Assembly: GCA_028285305.1 (NCBI GenBank)
Contig: JANQPV010000014.1
Coordinates: forward strand, 124,001 to 188,000
Direction of reading: 5' to 3'
Length of the DNA stretch: 64,000 bases
Source of the DNA: Alphaproteobacteria bacterium
GTDB taxonomy: Bacteria > Pseudomonadota > Alphaproteobacteria > SMXP01
The position numbers were made by a program, and so were the translations under genes. Positions within the stretch are counted from its first letter, which is position 1. Every line of letters begins with the position of its first letter. Below the pieces are notes generated by a model. That model saw nothing but the letters and a program-made list of their open reading frames with translations, searched no databases and was not told where the DNA came from. This document shows, piece after piece, positions 1 through 8,013 of this stretch.

Positions 1-631
1 GCACGATCACAAAAAGGGCAATCCAAAACCCAAGGCCCAGAGCAAACAAACTCCAGCTCAATTCTACGTAACCAAATTCAATTCCTGAAATCGGCGCCAG
101 AAGGCTTCCCGAAATCGGGATAAACCAGGCGGGACTGGTCGACTTAATCTCGAAGTTCCGGATGATCCAATATCGGATTTGGCGCAGCGCTAGAACCAGA
201 TGGAAGCTTGCGCCCGCGAGCCACAGGATCTCCGCAATTGTGGGGAAGATGGATGCGATACCGCCTGCAATCAGCATGGGTCCCATTGAAGCGGCTGGCA
301 AGAAGTTGGAGGCATCCGGGTCATCAAAGTCATCGCGGGTTGCTTGCGGATGAACAATGGATTTGCACAGGTATGTGCCGAGGATGGCGACATAAGCGAT
401 TGTACCCAATGCGACCAACCCGTACCCCAAAACCGATTGAAGAAAAGCGTTGGTTGAGTTGGCTTGCCAAGCCAGGCCGAGGCCAGTGAGGCCCAAAACG
501 ATTGTGAAAGCATTCGTTGGAAAAAGAGCCAGCCAATGGGTTTTGGCAGCGGGCGTTGCATCAACCGTTACCTCTTCAGTGGTAACCGTTTCCGCAACTT
601 TTGTGGCGCCTTCCGGAGCGGGTGCGTCCAT
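1..631 (-). CDS. TDT/SLAC1-family anion or C4-dicarboxylate channel (TehA-like), 3' end cut by window
   Basis: Reading the minus strand from an ATG at 631 gives an open frame of 210 codons that runs off the left edge of the window. The N-terminal ~30 residues are polar and acidic; then come hydrophobic segments at about 38-56, 64-88, 115-150, 172-190 and 195-210. The first membrane segment follows FPTNAFTIVLGLTGLGLAW and the fifth contains WFIPISGSLLAPISG, both of which resemble TehA/SLAC1 (voltage-dependent anion channel) proteins, an inner-membrane family of 10 helices moving anions or dicarboxylates. I identified it by memory of family motifs. Substrate is unknown. An in-frame stop lies about 80 bases upstream of the ATG; a strong AGGAGGAG lies ~60 bases upstream but does not face an obvious in-frame ATG, so a non-ATG upstream start (GTG in the GTG-TAC-GGT context) is possible. 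It is divergent from the ABC export cluster at 830. Confidence 0.7.
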   Translation of the reverse strand, partial: MDAPAPEGATKVAETVTTEEVTVDATPAAKTHWLALFPTNAFTIVLGLTGLGLAWQANSTNAFLQSVLGYGLVALGTIAYVAILGTYLCKSIVHPQATRDDFDDPDASNFLPAASMGPMLIAGGIASIFPTIAEILWLAGASFHLVLALRQIRYWIIRNFEIKSTSPAWFIPISGSLLAPISGIEFGYVELSWSLFALGLGFWIALFVIV

Positions 632-829
632 TGTACATTTCCATTGAATCAGTTTTCCACCGTACACAGCAAAACGGATCTCGAAAAGAGGGGGCTCCTC
701 CTGGTTGATTCAGAAACGGCCCAATTCTCTTGATTGTCGGCTTGGGATCAACTATGTGGAGCGGTGATTTTGGCTCCAGACCAACCCTTCCACTCAATTT
801 GACCCCATAGCGAGGCGCGCGCAGGGCAT

Positions 830-1858
830 ATGGCCGATACGCTGATTGATATTCAAAACCTGGTTAAGCGCTTTGATGATCACACAGTCGTTTCGGGTGT
901 CACTTTCTCAGTGGAAAAGGGCGAAGTTCTCGGCTTTCTTGGCCCAAATGGAGCGGGAAAATCCACGACCATGAAGATGATCACAGGTTTCTTGCCACCG
1001 ACGGAGGGCAAGATCGTTGTGTGTGGTCATGACGTGCGCGAGGATCCGCTTGATGCTCAGCGCGAGATCGGATACTTGCCGGAAGGGGCGCCGGCGTACT
1101 CCGATATGACCCCTATCCAGTTCTTGAAGTTCATTGCTGAGGTGCGCGGACTCAGCGGCGAGCAAAAGCGCAAAGCGGTTGATCAAGCAATCGAAAGATC
1201 GCAACTTCAGAATGTTCTTTTCCAACCCATTGAGACCTTGTCGAAGGGTTTTAAGCGCCGTGTCGGATTGGCCCAAGCGCTTCTGCATGATCCAGCGGTC
1301 TTGATCATGGATGAGCCGACCGATGGTCTCGACCCAAATCAAAAAACGGTCGTCCGCGACCTGATCTCAGAAATGGCGCAGGACAAAGCGATCATCATTT
1401 CTACCCACATTTTGGAAGAGGTCGACGCTGTTTGCTCCCGGGCGATCATTATCGATAAGGGAACGGTTGTGGCGGACGGCACGCCCGATGAACTTGTGCA
1501 AAAGTCCCGCTATCACAACTCGGTGCGCCTTATTCTCGCGTCGGAACATGCAGAGGATGCACGCCCCAAGCTGAGGGGCATTAAGGGGGTCGAGCAGCTT
1601 GACGAAACCCTGGAGGAAGAGGGCACCGTGCGATTTACCCTGGTGCCGAAAAATGGCGAACTGCTCGGCGACGATGTCGCCAAAATCCTTTCGGACCAAG
1701 CTTGGAAAGTTAAGGGGCTTTTCGTCGATCAAGGTCGCCTGGACGATGTTTTTCAAAGTGTGACCACCCCTGATGGGCAAGCCGACAAGGCTCCGGCATC
1801 CGACGCGCCCCGTGTTCCTTCGTCCGGCACAACAAGTGGCGCGCCTGCAGAGAGTTAA
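830..1858 (+). CDS. ABC transporter ATP-binding protein, GldA-like (ABC-2 type)
   Basis: 342-residue nucleotide-binding subunit of an ABC-2 type transporter. Visible motifs: Walker A GPNGAGKST at 38-46, signature LSKGF at 137-141, Walker B VLIMDEPTDGLDP at 157-169 and the switch histidine in STHIL (about 193). The Q-loop position reads GYLPE, as in GldA-like proteins. The C-terminal third is a regulatory extension; the last ~30 residues are a Pro/Ala/Ser-rich, probably disordered tail. The permease gene begins 3 bases after the stop and two more genes follow, so this is the first gene of a four-gene operon. The layout (ATPase, permease, GldG-like, DUF4340) recurs in proteobacteria; in Bacteroidetes GldA-F-G is tied to gliding, but here there is no sign of gliding genes and the substrate is unknown. 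Confidence 0.9.
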   Translation: MADTLIDIQNLVKRFDDHTVVSGVTFSVEKGEVLGFLGPNGAGKSTTMKMITGFLPPTEGKIVVCGHDVREDPLDAQREIGYLPEGAPAYSDMTPIQFLKFIAEVRGLSGEQKRKAVDQAIERSQLQNVLFQPIETLSKGFKRRVGLAQALLHDPAVLIMDEPTDGLDPNQKTVVRDLISEMAQDKAIIISTHILEEVDAVCSRAIIIDKGTVVADGTPDELVQKSRYHNSVRLILASEHAEDARPKLRGIKGVEQLDETLEEEGTVRFTLVPKNGELLGDDVAKILSDQAWKVKGLFVDQGRLDDVFQSVTTPDGQADKAPASDAPRVPSSGTTSGAPAES

Positions 1859-1861
1859 CCC

Positions 1862-2596
1862 ATGTCCCTTGCCTTGACGATCTTTCGACGCGAACTTGCC
1901 GGCTATTTTGCGACGCCGCTCGCGTTCGTCTTCATTGTGGTGTTCTTGTTTGCAACCGGCATCTTCACCTTTTACGTGGGCAATTTTTTCAGTGCAGGCC
2001 GGGCCGACCTGCAGGCCTTTTTCTTCTTTCATCCATGGCTTTACCTCTTTCTCATTCCCGCGATCTCAATGCGATTGTGGGCGGAAGAACGAAAGTCAGG
2101 AACTATTGAGCTTCTCCTTACGCTGCCGATACCCTTGTGGGCGGCGGTCTTTGGAAAGTTCCTTGCGGCCTGGGTGTTCGCGGGCATTGCCCTTGCGTTG
2201 ACATTTCCGATGTGGATTACGGTCAACTATCTCGGTGACCCCGACAATGGTGTGATCATTGGATCCTATCTGGGAAGCTTTCTGATGGCGGGCGGGTATC
2301 TGGCGATCGGGTCCGCCATGTCGGCGGCGACAAAAAATCAGGTGATTGCTTTTGTTGTAAGTGTCGTTGTGTGCTTCCTCTTTATGCTGAGCGGCTTGCC
2401 TTTGGTCTTGGAGTTCTTTTCCGGTTGGGCGCCTCAAGTCCTCGTGGATGTGATTGCTTCTTTTAGCTTCTTGTCGCACTTTGACTCCATCCAAAAAGGC
2501 GTCATCGATATTCGCGATTTGATTTTCTTTACATCGCTCATCGCTTTTTGGCTTTTGGTCAATTGGTTGCTCGTTGATGCGAATAGGGCCGGGTAA
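1862..2596 (+). CDS. ABC-2 type permease, GldF-like
   Basis: 244-residue integral membrane protein with about six hydrophobic segments. The N-terminal segment SLALTIFRRELAGYFATPLA is the short amphipathic entry typical of ABC-2 permeases that interact with the inner leaflet, and the conserved region around AISMRLWAEERKSGTIELLL is the cytoplasmic coupling stretch seen in GldF/NosY-type proteins. It starts 3 bases after the ATPase gene and is followed after 11 bases by the GldG-like gene, so translational coupling is likely. Role: membrane pore partner of the upstream ATPase. The substrate cannot be told from sequence. Confidence 0.88.
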   Translation: MSLALTIFRRELAGYFATPLAFVFIVVFLFATGIFTFYVGNFFSAGRADLQAFFFFHPWLYLFLIPAISMRLWAEERKSGTIELLLTLPIPLWAAVFGKFLAAWVFAGIALALTFPMWITVNYLGDPDNGVIIGSYLGSFLMAGGYLAIGSAMSAATKNQVIAFVVSVVVCFLFMLSGLPLVLEFFSGWAPQVLVDVIASFSFLSHFDSIQKGVIDIRDLIFFTSLIAFWLLVNWLLVDANRAG

Positions 2597-2607
2597 GGGG
2601 TTGGACG

Positions 2608-4578
2608 ATGTTAGACCTTAAACGATCTTCCGGGGTTGCCTTGGCCATCGTCCTTGGGCTGCTCTTATTGCTGTCGATCAACGTTATTTCAAATAACGTT
2701 CTTCGCACTTTGCGCTTCGATCTCACAGGCAACAAGCAATACACCCTCAACGAGGGGACCCTCAGTGTGTTGCGGAAGTTGGATGAGCCGGTTCGCTTGC
2801 AGTTTTTCTTCTCTGAGAATCTGGCGTCGTCCTTTCCGCAATACCGGGTCTACGGTCAGCGGGTGAGAGACTTGCTGACTGAGTATGAGTTGCGATCGGG
2901 CGGAAAACTTCAGCTCAAATTTGTTAATCCGGAGCCCTTTACAGAAGATGAGGACGATGCCGTCGCTCTTGGGATTACCGGTGTTTCAACAGAGACAGGC
3001 GACAAACTGTATTTCGGTCTGGCGGGTACGAATTCTATCGATGGTCGCGAAACAATTCCATTCTTCTCGATCGAACGAGAACCCTATCTGGAATTCGACC
3101 TCACGTCGCTCATCTACGAGTTAAGCCGAGGCGATAAGCCGGTGTTGGGGATACTGAGCACGATTCCGCTCGAGTTTGGTGTGGGTGGGCCCATGGCCGC
3201 GGCGCAGGGCCGGGCGCAACCCTATGTAATCTACGACCAACTCTTGACCGGTTTCGAAGTGGAAAATCTGGATCAGGATTTGACGGTCATTCCCGAAGGC
3301 ATTGAGACGCTGATGCTGGTGCATCCCACGGGGCTATCGTCTCAGACCTTGTATGCGATTGATCAATTCGTTCTGCGCGGCGGACACGCTCTGATCTTTG
3401 TTGATCCGCTCTCGGAGATGGTGCAGGCGCCTTCGCCGATGGGTATGCCCACCCCGTCGGGACCGCCCAATTTCTCCAGTCTTGATCCGCTCTTTGACAA
3501 TTGGGGCATCACCTACAGTTCGCAAGATGTGGTCGCAGATTTGGACCGAGCGCTGCGTGTTCAATCGGGAGCCGGAGGCGGACAGATTGTGGACTATATC
3601 GTCTGGTTGGGTATCCAAAATCAAGATCTGGATGCGCTCGATCTTGTGACGGCTGAACTCCAAGCCCTGCAATTGGGGTCGGTGGGGGCGCTGTTCAAGA
3701 AAGACGGTGCGGCAACAACATTTGCTCCTCTGATTATGTCATCGGCGAATTCGTCTCTGATTGACCGCTCCGACGTGGATATGGGATTCAACCCCAACGA
3801 CCTCATTCTAGATTTTCGTCCATCTCCGGATACGTACGTGATCGCCGCGCGAGTTTCCGGGTCTGCCACAACGGCCTACCCTGAAGGTCGGCCGGAGGAG
3901 GATGTCGTTTCTGAGGCTGATCCCGATGGCGACTCAGAAGCTGAGGATGCAAGTCCGGATGCGGAGGTTCCGCATTTGAGTGAGTCTCAAGGCCCCATCA
4001 ACGTGATTGTGGTTGCGGACACAGATATTCTCGATGATCGCTTCTGGATCAACATTCAAGACTTTTTGGGTCAGAGAATGCTGATTCCCACTGCCGACAA
4101 TGGGACGTTTGTGGTGAACGCTGTTGAGAATCTCATGGGATCGAGCGATCTCATTAGCCTGCGTAGCCGGGGGCGGGATTTTCGTCCGCTGACCGCCATC
4201 GAGAATCTTCGGCGTCAGGCCAATGCCCGATTTCTAGAACGCGAAAACCGTCTCCAACAAGAATTGGCGGCGACCGAGCAGAAGCTGACCGAACTGCAAA
4301 GCCAATCGGTCGAGGCCGAGCCGGGCGCCGAATTGAGCACGACGATCATTTCTGCCGAAGAAGAGCAGGAACTCGAGCGCTTTACGCAGAGATATGTTGA
4401 AATTCGCAAGGAGCTGCGCGAAGTGCAGCGAGACCTTCGACGTGATATCGAAGATCTCCAGAATGTCGTGAGATTTGCCAATATCGGCTTGATGCCGATC
4501 ATTATAGGCGTGTTTGCGATTGTTCTTGCCCTCTCTCGAAGGAACAATCGGCGGAAGGCGAGGAGGAGAGGAGCCTGA
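2608..4578 (+). CDS. GldG-family ABC transporter-associated protein
   Basis: 656-residue protein with a membrane segment near the N-terminus (about residues 10-30), a long extracytoplasmic region resembling the GldG/ABC-transporter auxiliary domain, and a second membrane segment at the extreme C-terminus (LMPIIIGVFAIVLAL) followed by a basic tail. Two inserts stand out: an acidic, probably disordered stretch at about 430-460 (EEDVVSEADPDGDSEAEDA) and a charged coiled-coil at about 530-620, just before the last membrane segment. The stop overlaps the next start (TGATG), and AGGAGGAGAGGAG just before gives the downstream gene a strong ribosome binding site. Likely an accessory subunit that sits on the ABC-2 transporter; molecular function is unknown. 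Confidence 0.85.
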   Translation: MLDLKRSSGVALAIVLGLLLLLSINVISNNVLRTLRFDLTGNKQYTLNEGTLSVLRKLDEPVRLQFFFSENLASSFPQYRVYGQRVRDLLTEYELRSGGKLQLKFVNPEPFTEDEDDAVALGITGVSTETGDKLYFGLAGTNSIDGRETIPFFSIEREPYLEFDLTSLIYELSRGDKPVLGILSTIPLEFGVGGPMAAAQGRAQPYVIYDQLLTGFEVENLDQDLTVIPEGIETLMLVHPTGLSSQTLYAIDQFVLRGGHALIFVDPLSEMVQAPSPMGMPTPSGPPNFSSLDPLFDNWGITYSSQDVVADLDRALRVQSGAGGGQIVDYIVWLGIQNQDLDALDLVTAELQALQLGSVGALFKKDGAATTFAPLIMSSANSSLIDRSDVDMGFNPNDLILDFRPSPDTYVIAARVSGSATTAYPEGRPEEDVVSEADPDGDSEAEDASPDAEVPHLSESQGPINVIVVADTDILDDRFWINIQDFLGQRMLIPTADNGTFVVNAVENLMGSSDLISLRSRGRDFRPLTAIENLRRQANARFLERENRLQQELAATEQKLTELQSQSVEAEPGAELSTTIISAEEEQELERFTQRYVEIRKELREVQRDLRRDIEDLQNVVRFANIGLMPIIIGVFAIVLALSRRNNRRKARRRGA

Positions 4579-6038
4579 TGTCTGAATTCAGTGCGCGATC
4601 TCAGCGCAATCTGTATATTCTCGCGGGACTGACGGCTGCTGCAGTTTTGACGGCTCTGTTGACCGTTTTTTCAAGTGATGAAGCTGTACAAACGGACTTC
4701 GTTCCCGTCCTGATGTTTCCCGAACTGGCAGACCAAGTGAACTCCGTTACGCGTATAGATATTGAGACGCCGTCGGATACATTTGACATCCGATTTGACC
4801 CTGATGCCGGGTGGACTTTGCCGTCGAAGAGAAATTTTCCGGCCGACGAAGGTGCGATCCGGCAACTCATTCTCGCGCTTGCAGATCTGAGGCTGATCGA
4901 GCCCAAAACGGCGCGGGCCGAGCTGCACCGGCAAATTGGCTTGGGAGACCCGGGTGCAGGTGGCAGCGGCGTGAAAGTCTCTGCTTTCGACAAGCGTGGG
5001 GCCGAGTTTGCGTCCGTTGTCGTGGGCGACCGCCATCGGGGAAGCAGTACGGCCGGTGTTTCGGTGATCTATGTTCGCAAACCTGATGAAGACCAAACCT
5101 GGTTAGCGCGCGGACGACTGACGGTTGAGCGAGACTCGTCCAGCTGGATCAAAACCGATTTGTTCGATATTGCTCGAAAGGACGTGTACGCCGTTCGTGT
5201 TACGTCTCGGGACGAGAAAAGCTATGTCCTCACTAGGAATTCGGAGGGCAGCGATGCGTTCTCCCTTGATGCCGTTCCCGAAGGCCGGCGTTCCAAACCG
5301 CCATATTCAATCAATTCCGTCGCCTATGCATTGCCCACATTGAGCATCGCCGATGTGGTCTCTGACGAAGCGTTTTCGTTCGAGCCTGAAACGACAACGA
5401 CGTACACGCTTTATAACGGTACACAGGTCACGCTTTCCCTCGGCACCAAAGACGAGAAGTATTATGCCTCGTTTGCAGCGCAAGAGGGCGAACCGATCCT
5501 TCCCCCACAAGAAGAAACGGGATCTGAAGAAGAGGTAACCGAAGAGCAAGCGGGTTCTGAGGAAGACGCGCCAGCTGAGGAAGCAGGGTCTGAAGAAGAA
5601 ACGCTATCTGAAGAAGAAGCGGGATCTGAACAGGAGGTGCCGTCGCAAGATGCCGAAGGCGAAGCAGCCCTGGATGAAAACGCCGAGGGGGAGAATATTG
5701 CGGCGGTAGATCCACAGGCTGGTCCTAAAACGGATGATGAAGCGGAGACTGTGGACACAGCGAGCGGGAGCTCTTCGGAGACAATCGAAAATGTGACAAG
5801 TGAAGACTCTGTGGTGGAAGAAGAAAGTGAATCTAGCGGAAACATCATAGAAAACCTTCTGGGAGCGGAGGAAACCGAAGAAGTGCAACTGACTTCCAAA
5901 GATCAAGCGAACGATTTGAACGAGCGATTGGCGGGGTGGGTGTTTGAGGTGCCGGAGTTCAAGTATCAGCAGCTCTCCCGGCCTCTGGAAGATCTGCTTG
6001 AGCCACTGGACGAGGAAGAAGAAGGCGCTTCGGAATAG
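4578..6038 (+). CDS. DUF4340-type membrane-anchored protein with acidic repeat insert
   Basis: 486-residue protein: N-terminal membrane anchor (about 12-32), then a beta-rich extracytoplasmic region recognisable as the DUF4340 type that accompanies GldG-like genes (GWTLPSKRNFPADEGAIRQL around residue 78). Residues ~305-434 are a highly acidic insert with imperfect AGSEEE/SEEEAGSE units, after which the sequence returns to an ordered-looking C-terminus (LNERLAGWVFEVPEFKYQQL) of the same family. The repeat shows in DNA as recurring ggttctgaagaagaa-like units between 5500 and 5640. Start overlaps the upstream stop by one base. Last gene of the export operon; function unknown, presumably part of the complex on the outer face of the inner membrane. 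Confidence 0.85.
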   Translation: MSEFSARSQRNLYILAGLTAAAVLTALLTVFSSDEAVQTDFVPVLMFPELADQVNSVTRIDIETPSDTFDIRFDPDAGWTLPSKRNFPADEGAIRQLILALADLRLIEPKTARAELHRQIGLGDPGAGGSGVKVSAFDKRGAEFASVVVGDRHRGSSTAGVSVIYVRKPDEDQTWLARGRLTVERDSSSWIKTDLFDIARKDVYAVRVTSRDEKSYVLTRNSEGSDAFSLDAVPEGRRSKPPYSINSVAYALPTLSIADVVSDEAFSFEPETTTTYTLYNGTQVTLSLGTKDEKYYASFAAQEGEPILPPQEETGSEEEVTEEQAGSEEDAPAEEAGSEEETLSEEEAGSEQEVPSQDAEGEAALDENAEGENIAAVDPQAGPKTDDEAETVDTASGSSSETIENVTSEDSVVEEESESSGNIIENLLGAEETEEVQLTSKDQANDLNERLAGWVFEVPEFKYQQLSRPLEDLLEPLDEEEEGASE

Positions 6039-6097
6039 GACTTGTGCAGAGCCAGCATATGCTTGCTTGTTGCGAGGTTCGAAAAGTACCAATTGGA

Positions 6098-6205
6098 CTA
6101 GAGGGTTTCCAGGTGAAGTGGAATCCGGTTCACCGTCAGGAAACGCGCAAAACAAGGAATCTGGAGCCGTTTTGTGTTTCCGTCAAAACCAAAACGGCTC
6201 TAGAG
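6098..6205. repeat. Compound palindromic intergenic element, also likely bidirectional terminator
   Basis: Between the convergent DUF4340 and beta-helix genes. The left half folds as GGTTTCC-AGGTGAA ... TTCACC-GTCA-GGAAAC (6104-6144). The right half is a perfect 11-bp stem GAGCCGTTTTG (6164-6174) with CAAAACGGCTC (6190-6200), loop 15 bases. The whole is bounded by CTAGAG at 6098 and CTCTAGAG near 6205. This architecture (CTAGAG ends, GGTTCACC core) resembles dispersed palindromic repeats of alphaproteobacterial intergenic regions, from memory. I did not see a second copy in this window. Its place between convergent genes fits transcription termination in both directions. Confidence 0.6.
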
Positions 6206-6226
6206 TGCGAGACTCAGACCTGTCAC

Positions 6227-7987
6227 CTAGAAATTTGTCACAAAGCCGCGGCCCGAATCGGCATTTCTGCGGCCCGCGTCATTCCAATCGCAGTACTTCT
6301 TTTTCGTCAGTTTCTGGACTTTCCGCTGGAGCCAGGGTTCCCCCTTATTGTCGTAGCGGAAATTGCGCGGCAGCTCTTCGTGGTGCGCATCTCTAGGCCA
6401 GCCTTCATGACCGAAAGGACCTCGGCCGCCACCGCTTAAGGCACCATTAGGATCGCGGTGCTTGGTGCCCAAGATCTCAAAGGATCGTCCAGTGTTGTCC
6501 ATGATGCAGTTGCCCCACACGGTGCCGATCTTGTTGATCATTTCCACGTAGACTTGATATCGCTCGTCGTCGTCGAAACCGAAACTGCCCGAGCGATCGA
6601 TGGCCCGCCAATCCAAGGCGGAAACCACCTGGATGCCGGCACCGTTGTTGCTGTTGATAAAGTTGCCCGTGATGATCGGCATATTGAGCGGCCACTTGGA
6701 AATAGACCTCAGCGAGGCTGCCGTGTACGGATCATTGGGATCACCCCAAATCGGCGTTGAGTGCTCACCGGTGGTCGTCAGAACAAAGCTGATTCCTTCG
6801 CCATTGTCGGTGATGTGATTGCCCGTATAGGACCCGCCGCCATCCAGATTTGTGACGCCGCTTTGCAGGTTTTGAGCGATGCGGTTGCGCGTGGCGAAGA
6901 CTTTTGCTCTCCCATCAACTTCAAGACCGATCAAGTTAGACCCGATATGATTGTCGAGGAGCAAATGGCTTCCAGCAATATAACCGGAGGCTGCAACGTC
7001 GGAGGCACTGCCCGAGCATGCGATCGGCGGGCGATAGGCCGCTTCGTATACGACATACGGCACCACAGAACACACATACCGGGTGTAGATCATACCGTGG
7101 CCTTGGGGGCTTCCTTGGTACTCATAGTAGCCAGTCAGGCGGACGCCGGTTTTGCCGCCTTCGATCAAGTTCCCATAAATTTGAGCCAGGCCGCTGCGCA
7201 CGATGACGGCATCATCGCCAATGCCGCGATAAGGATCCGCGCCGTTCGTCCGGCCGTTCGCGTCGACCCAACTATGCTCCATCACAAACAAAGGCGAGTT
7301 TACATCCACACACGGACGAATTCGTGGACCGCCCGCATGTTCCAGCTTCAGGCGGCGGATTCGAACGGTTCCGTTGCGCTTCTTGCCAAGGTCCACTCTG
7401 ACGCAAGGCCTTCCGCCGTCTTTGAACTTGACCACGGCTGCGGTGGCCGCGGCAACAGCGGCAGGCTTGTCCCCTCGCTTGTCGCGGCCGCTCTTGTTGT
7501 TTGCCGTAGCCAATTCGTCATAGCGGGCCGGACTTGCCGCCCGATGATCCTGGTTTCGAAGGAAATACTCTCTGTGTGTGCCATAATATGTTGCATCGGT
7601 AAACGGCGGGACCGTGCCCTCTATGGTCAGGGGCTTTTTGATCACCACCGGTCCCGTTTCCACATAATTGCCGGGGCGCACCGTGATGTGCCCACCCGGC
7701 CGGACCGCACGGACGGCGGATGCTATTTTGTTTGTGCACGTCTTTCCTTTGGGACAGGACACAACGATGGAGCTCGTGTACCCACCACCGCCGCCGCTTT
7801 TGGCAGTGCCGCCACCGGAGGAACCGTATACCGTGGAAGGCTGCAGTACGGTGACAGCGTCATCACAACAATTCGACCAGGCTGAGGTGGCAAACGCCGC
7901 CGTAAAGAGGATCCCCGCCGTGACGAGCGTCAGCGTCGTTCCAACTGACGCCGAAAACCCATTAAATACTTTTGCACGCTTCGTCAT
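6227..7987 (-). CDS. Secreted right-handed parallel beta-helix protein
   Basis: 586 residues from the ATG at 7987, chosen because AAGGGGAC lies just upstream of it; an ATG 30 bases further out overlaps the upstream gene. Signal peptide at about 1-38 (hydrophobic TLTLVTAGILFTAAFATSA). After a Gly/Ser-rich linker, PGGHITVRPGNYVETGPVVI is the start of a NosD/pectate-lyase-like beta-helix, followed by repeated turns with Asn and Gly ladders (ATRNRIAQNLQSGVTNLDGG, GNHITDNGEGISFV, TGNFINSNNGAGIQVV). Such folds bind or cleave polysaccharide, or serve as surface proteins; no catalytic residues can be assigned. Neighbour: starts 26 bases after the Sel1/peptidoglycan-binding gene, probably one operon. 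Function unknown. Confidence 0.82.
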   Translation of the reverse strand: MTKRAKVFNGFSASVGTTLTLVTAGILFTAAFATSAWSNCCDDAVTVLQPSTVYGSSGGGTAKSGGGGGYTSSIVVSCPKGKTCTNKIASAVRAVRPGGHITVRPGNYVETGPVVIKKPLTIEGTVPPFTDATYYGTHREYFLRNQDHRAASPARYDELATANNKSGRDKRGDKPAAVAAATAAVVKFKDGGRPCVRVDLGKKRNGTVRIRRLKLEHAGGPRIRPCVDVNSPLFVMEHSWVDANGRTNGADPYRGIGDDAVIVRSGLAQIYGNLIEGGKTGVRLTGYYEYQGSPQGHGMIYTRYVCSVVPYVVYEAAYRPPIACSGSASDVAASGYIAGSHLLLDNHIGSNLIGLEVDGRAKVFATRNRIAQNLQSGVTNLDGGGSYTGNHITDNGEGISFVLTTTGEHSTPIWGDPNDPYTAASLRSISKWPLNMPIITGNFINSNNGAGIQVVSALDWRAIDRSGSFGFDDDERYQVYVEMINKIGTVWGNCIMDNTGRSFEILGTKHRDPNGALSGGGRGPFGHEGWPRDAHHEELPRNFRYDNKGEPWLQRKVQKLTKKKYCDWNDAGRRNADSGRGFVTNF

Positions 7988-8013
7988 GGGACGTCCCCTT
8001 GGTATGGCCCGCA

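Noticed and set aside
908-2032. Minus-strand frames of 144 and 221 codons over the ABC ATPase
   Set aside because: They overlap complete Walker and signature motifs on the plus strand and show no domain.
6232-6242. TTTGTCACAAA near the stop of the beta-helix gene as a further GntR operator
   Set aside because: The arms are separated by one base instead of two and the site lies at the 3' end of an unrelated gene.
6761-7885. 374-codon open frame on the plus strand inside the beta-helix gene
   Set aside because: It is antisense to a gene with a signal peptide, ribosome binding site and clear beta-helix repeats; its own translation has no motif or plausible start signal.
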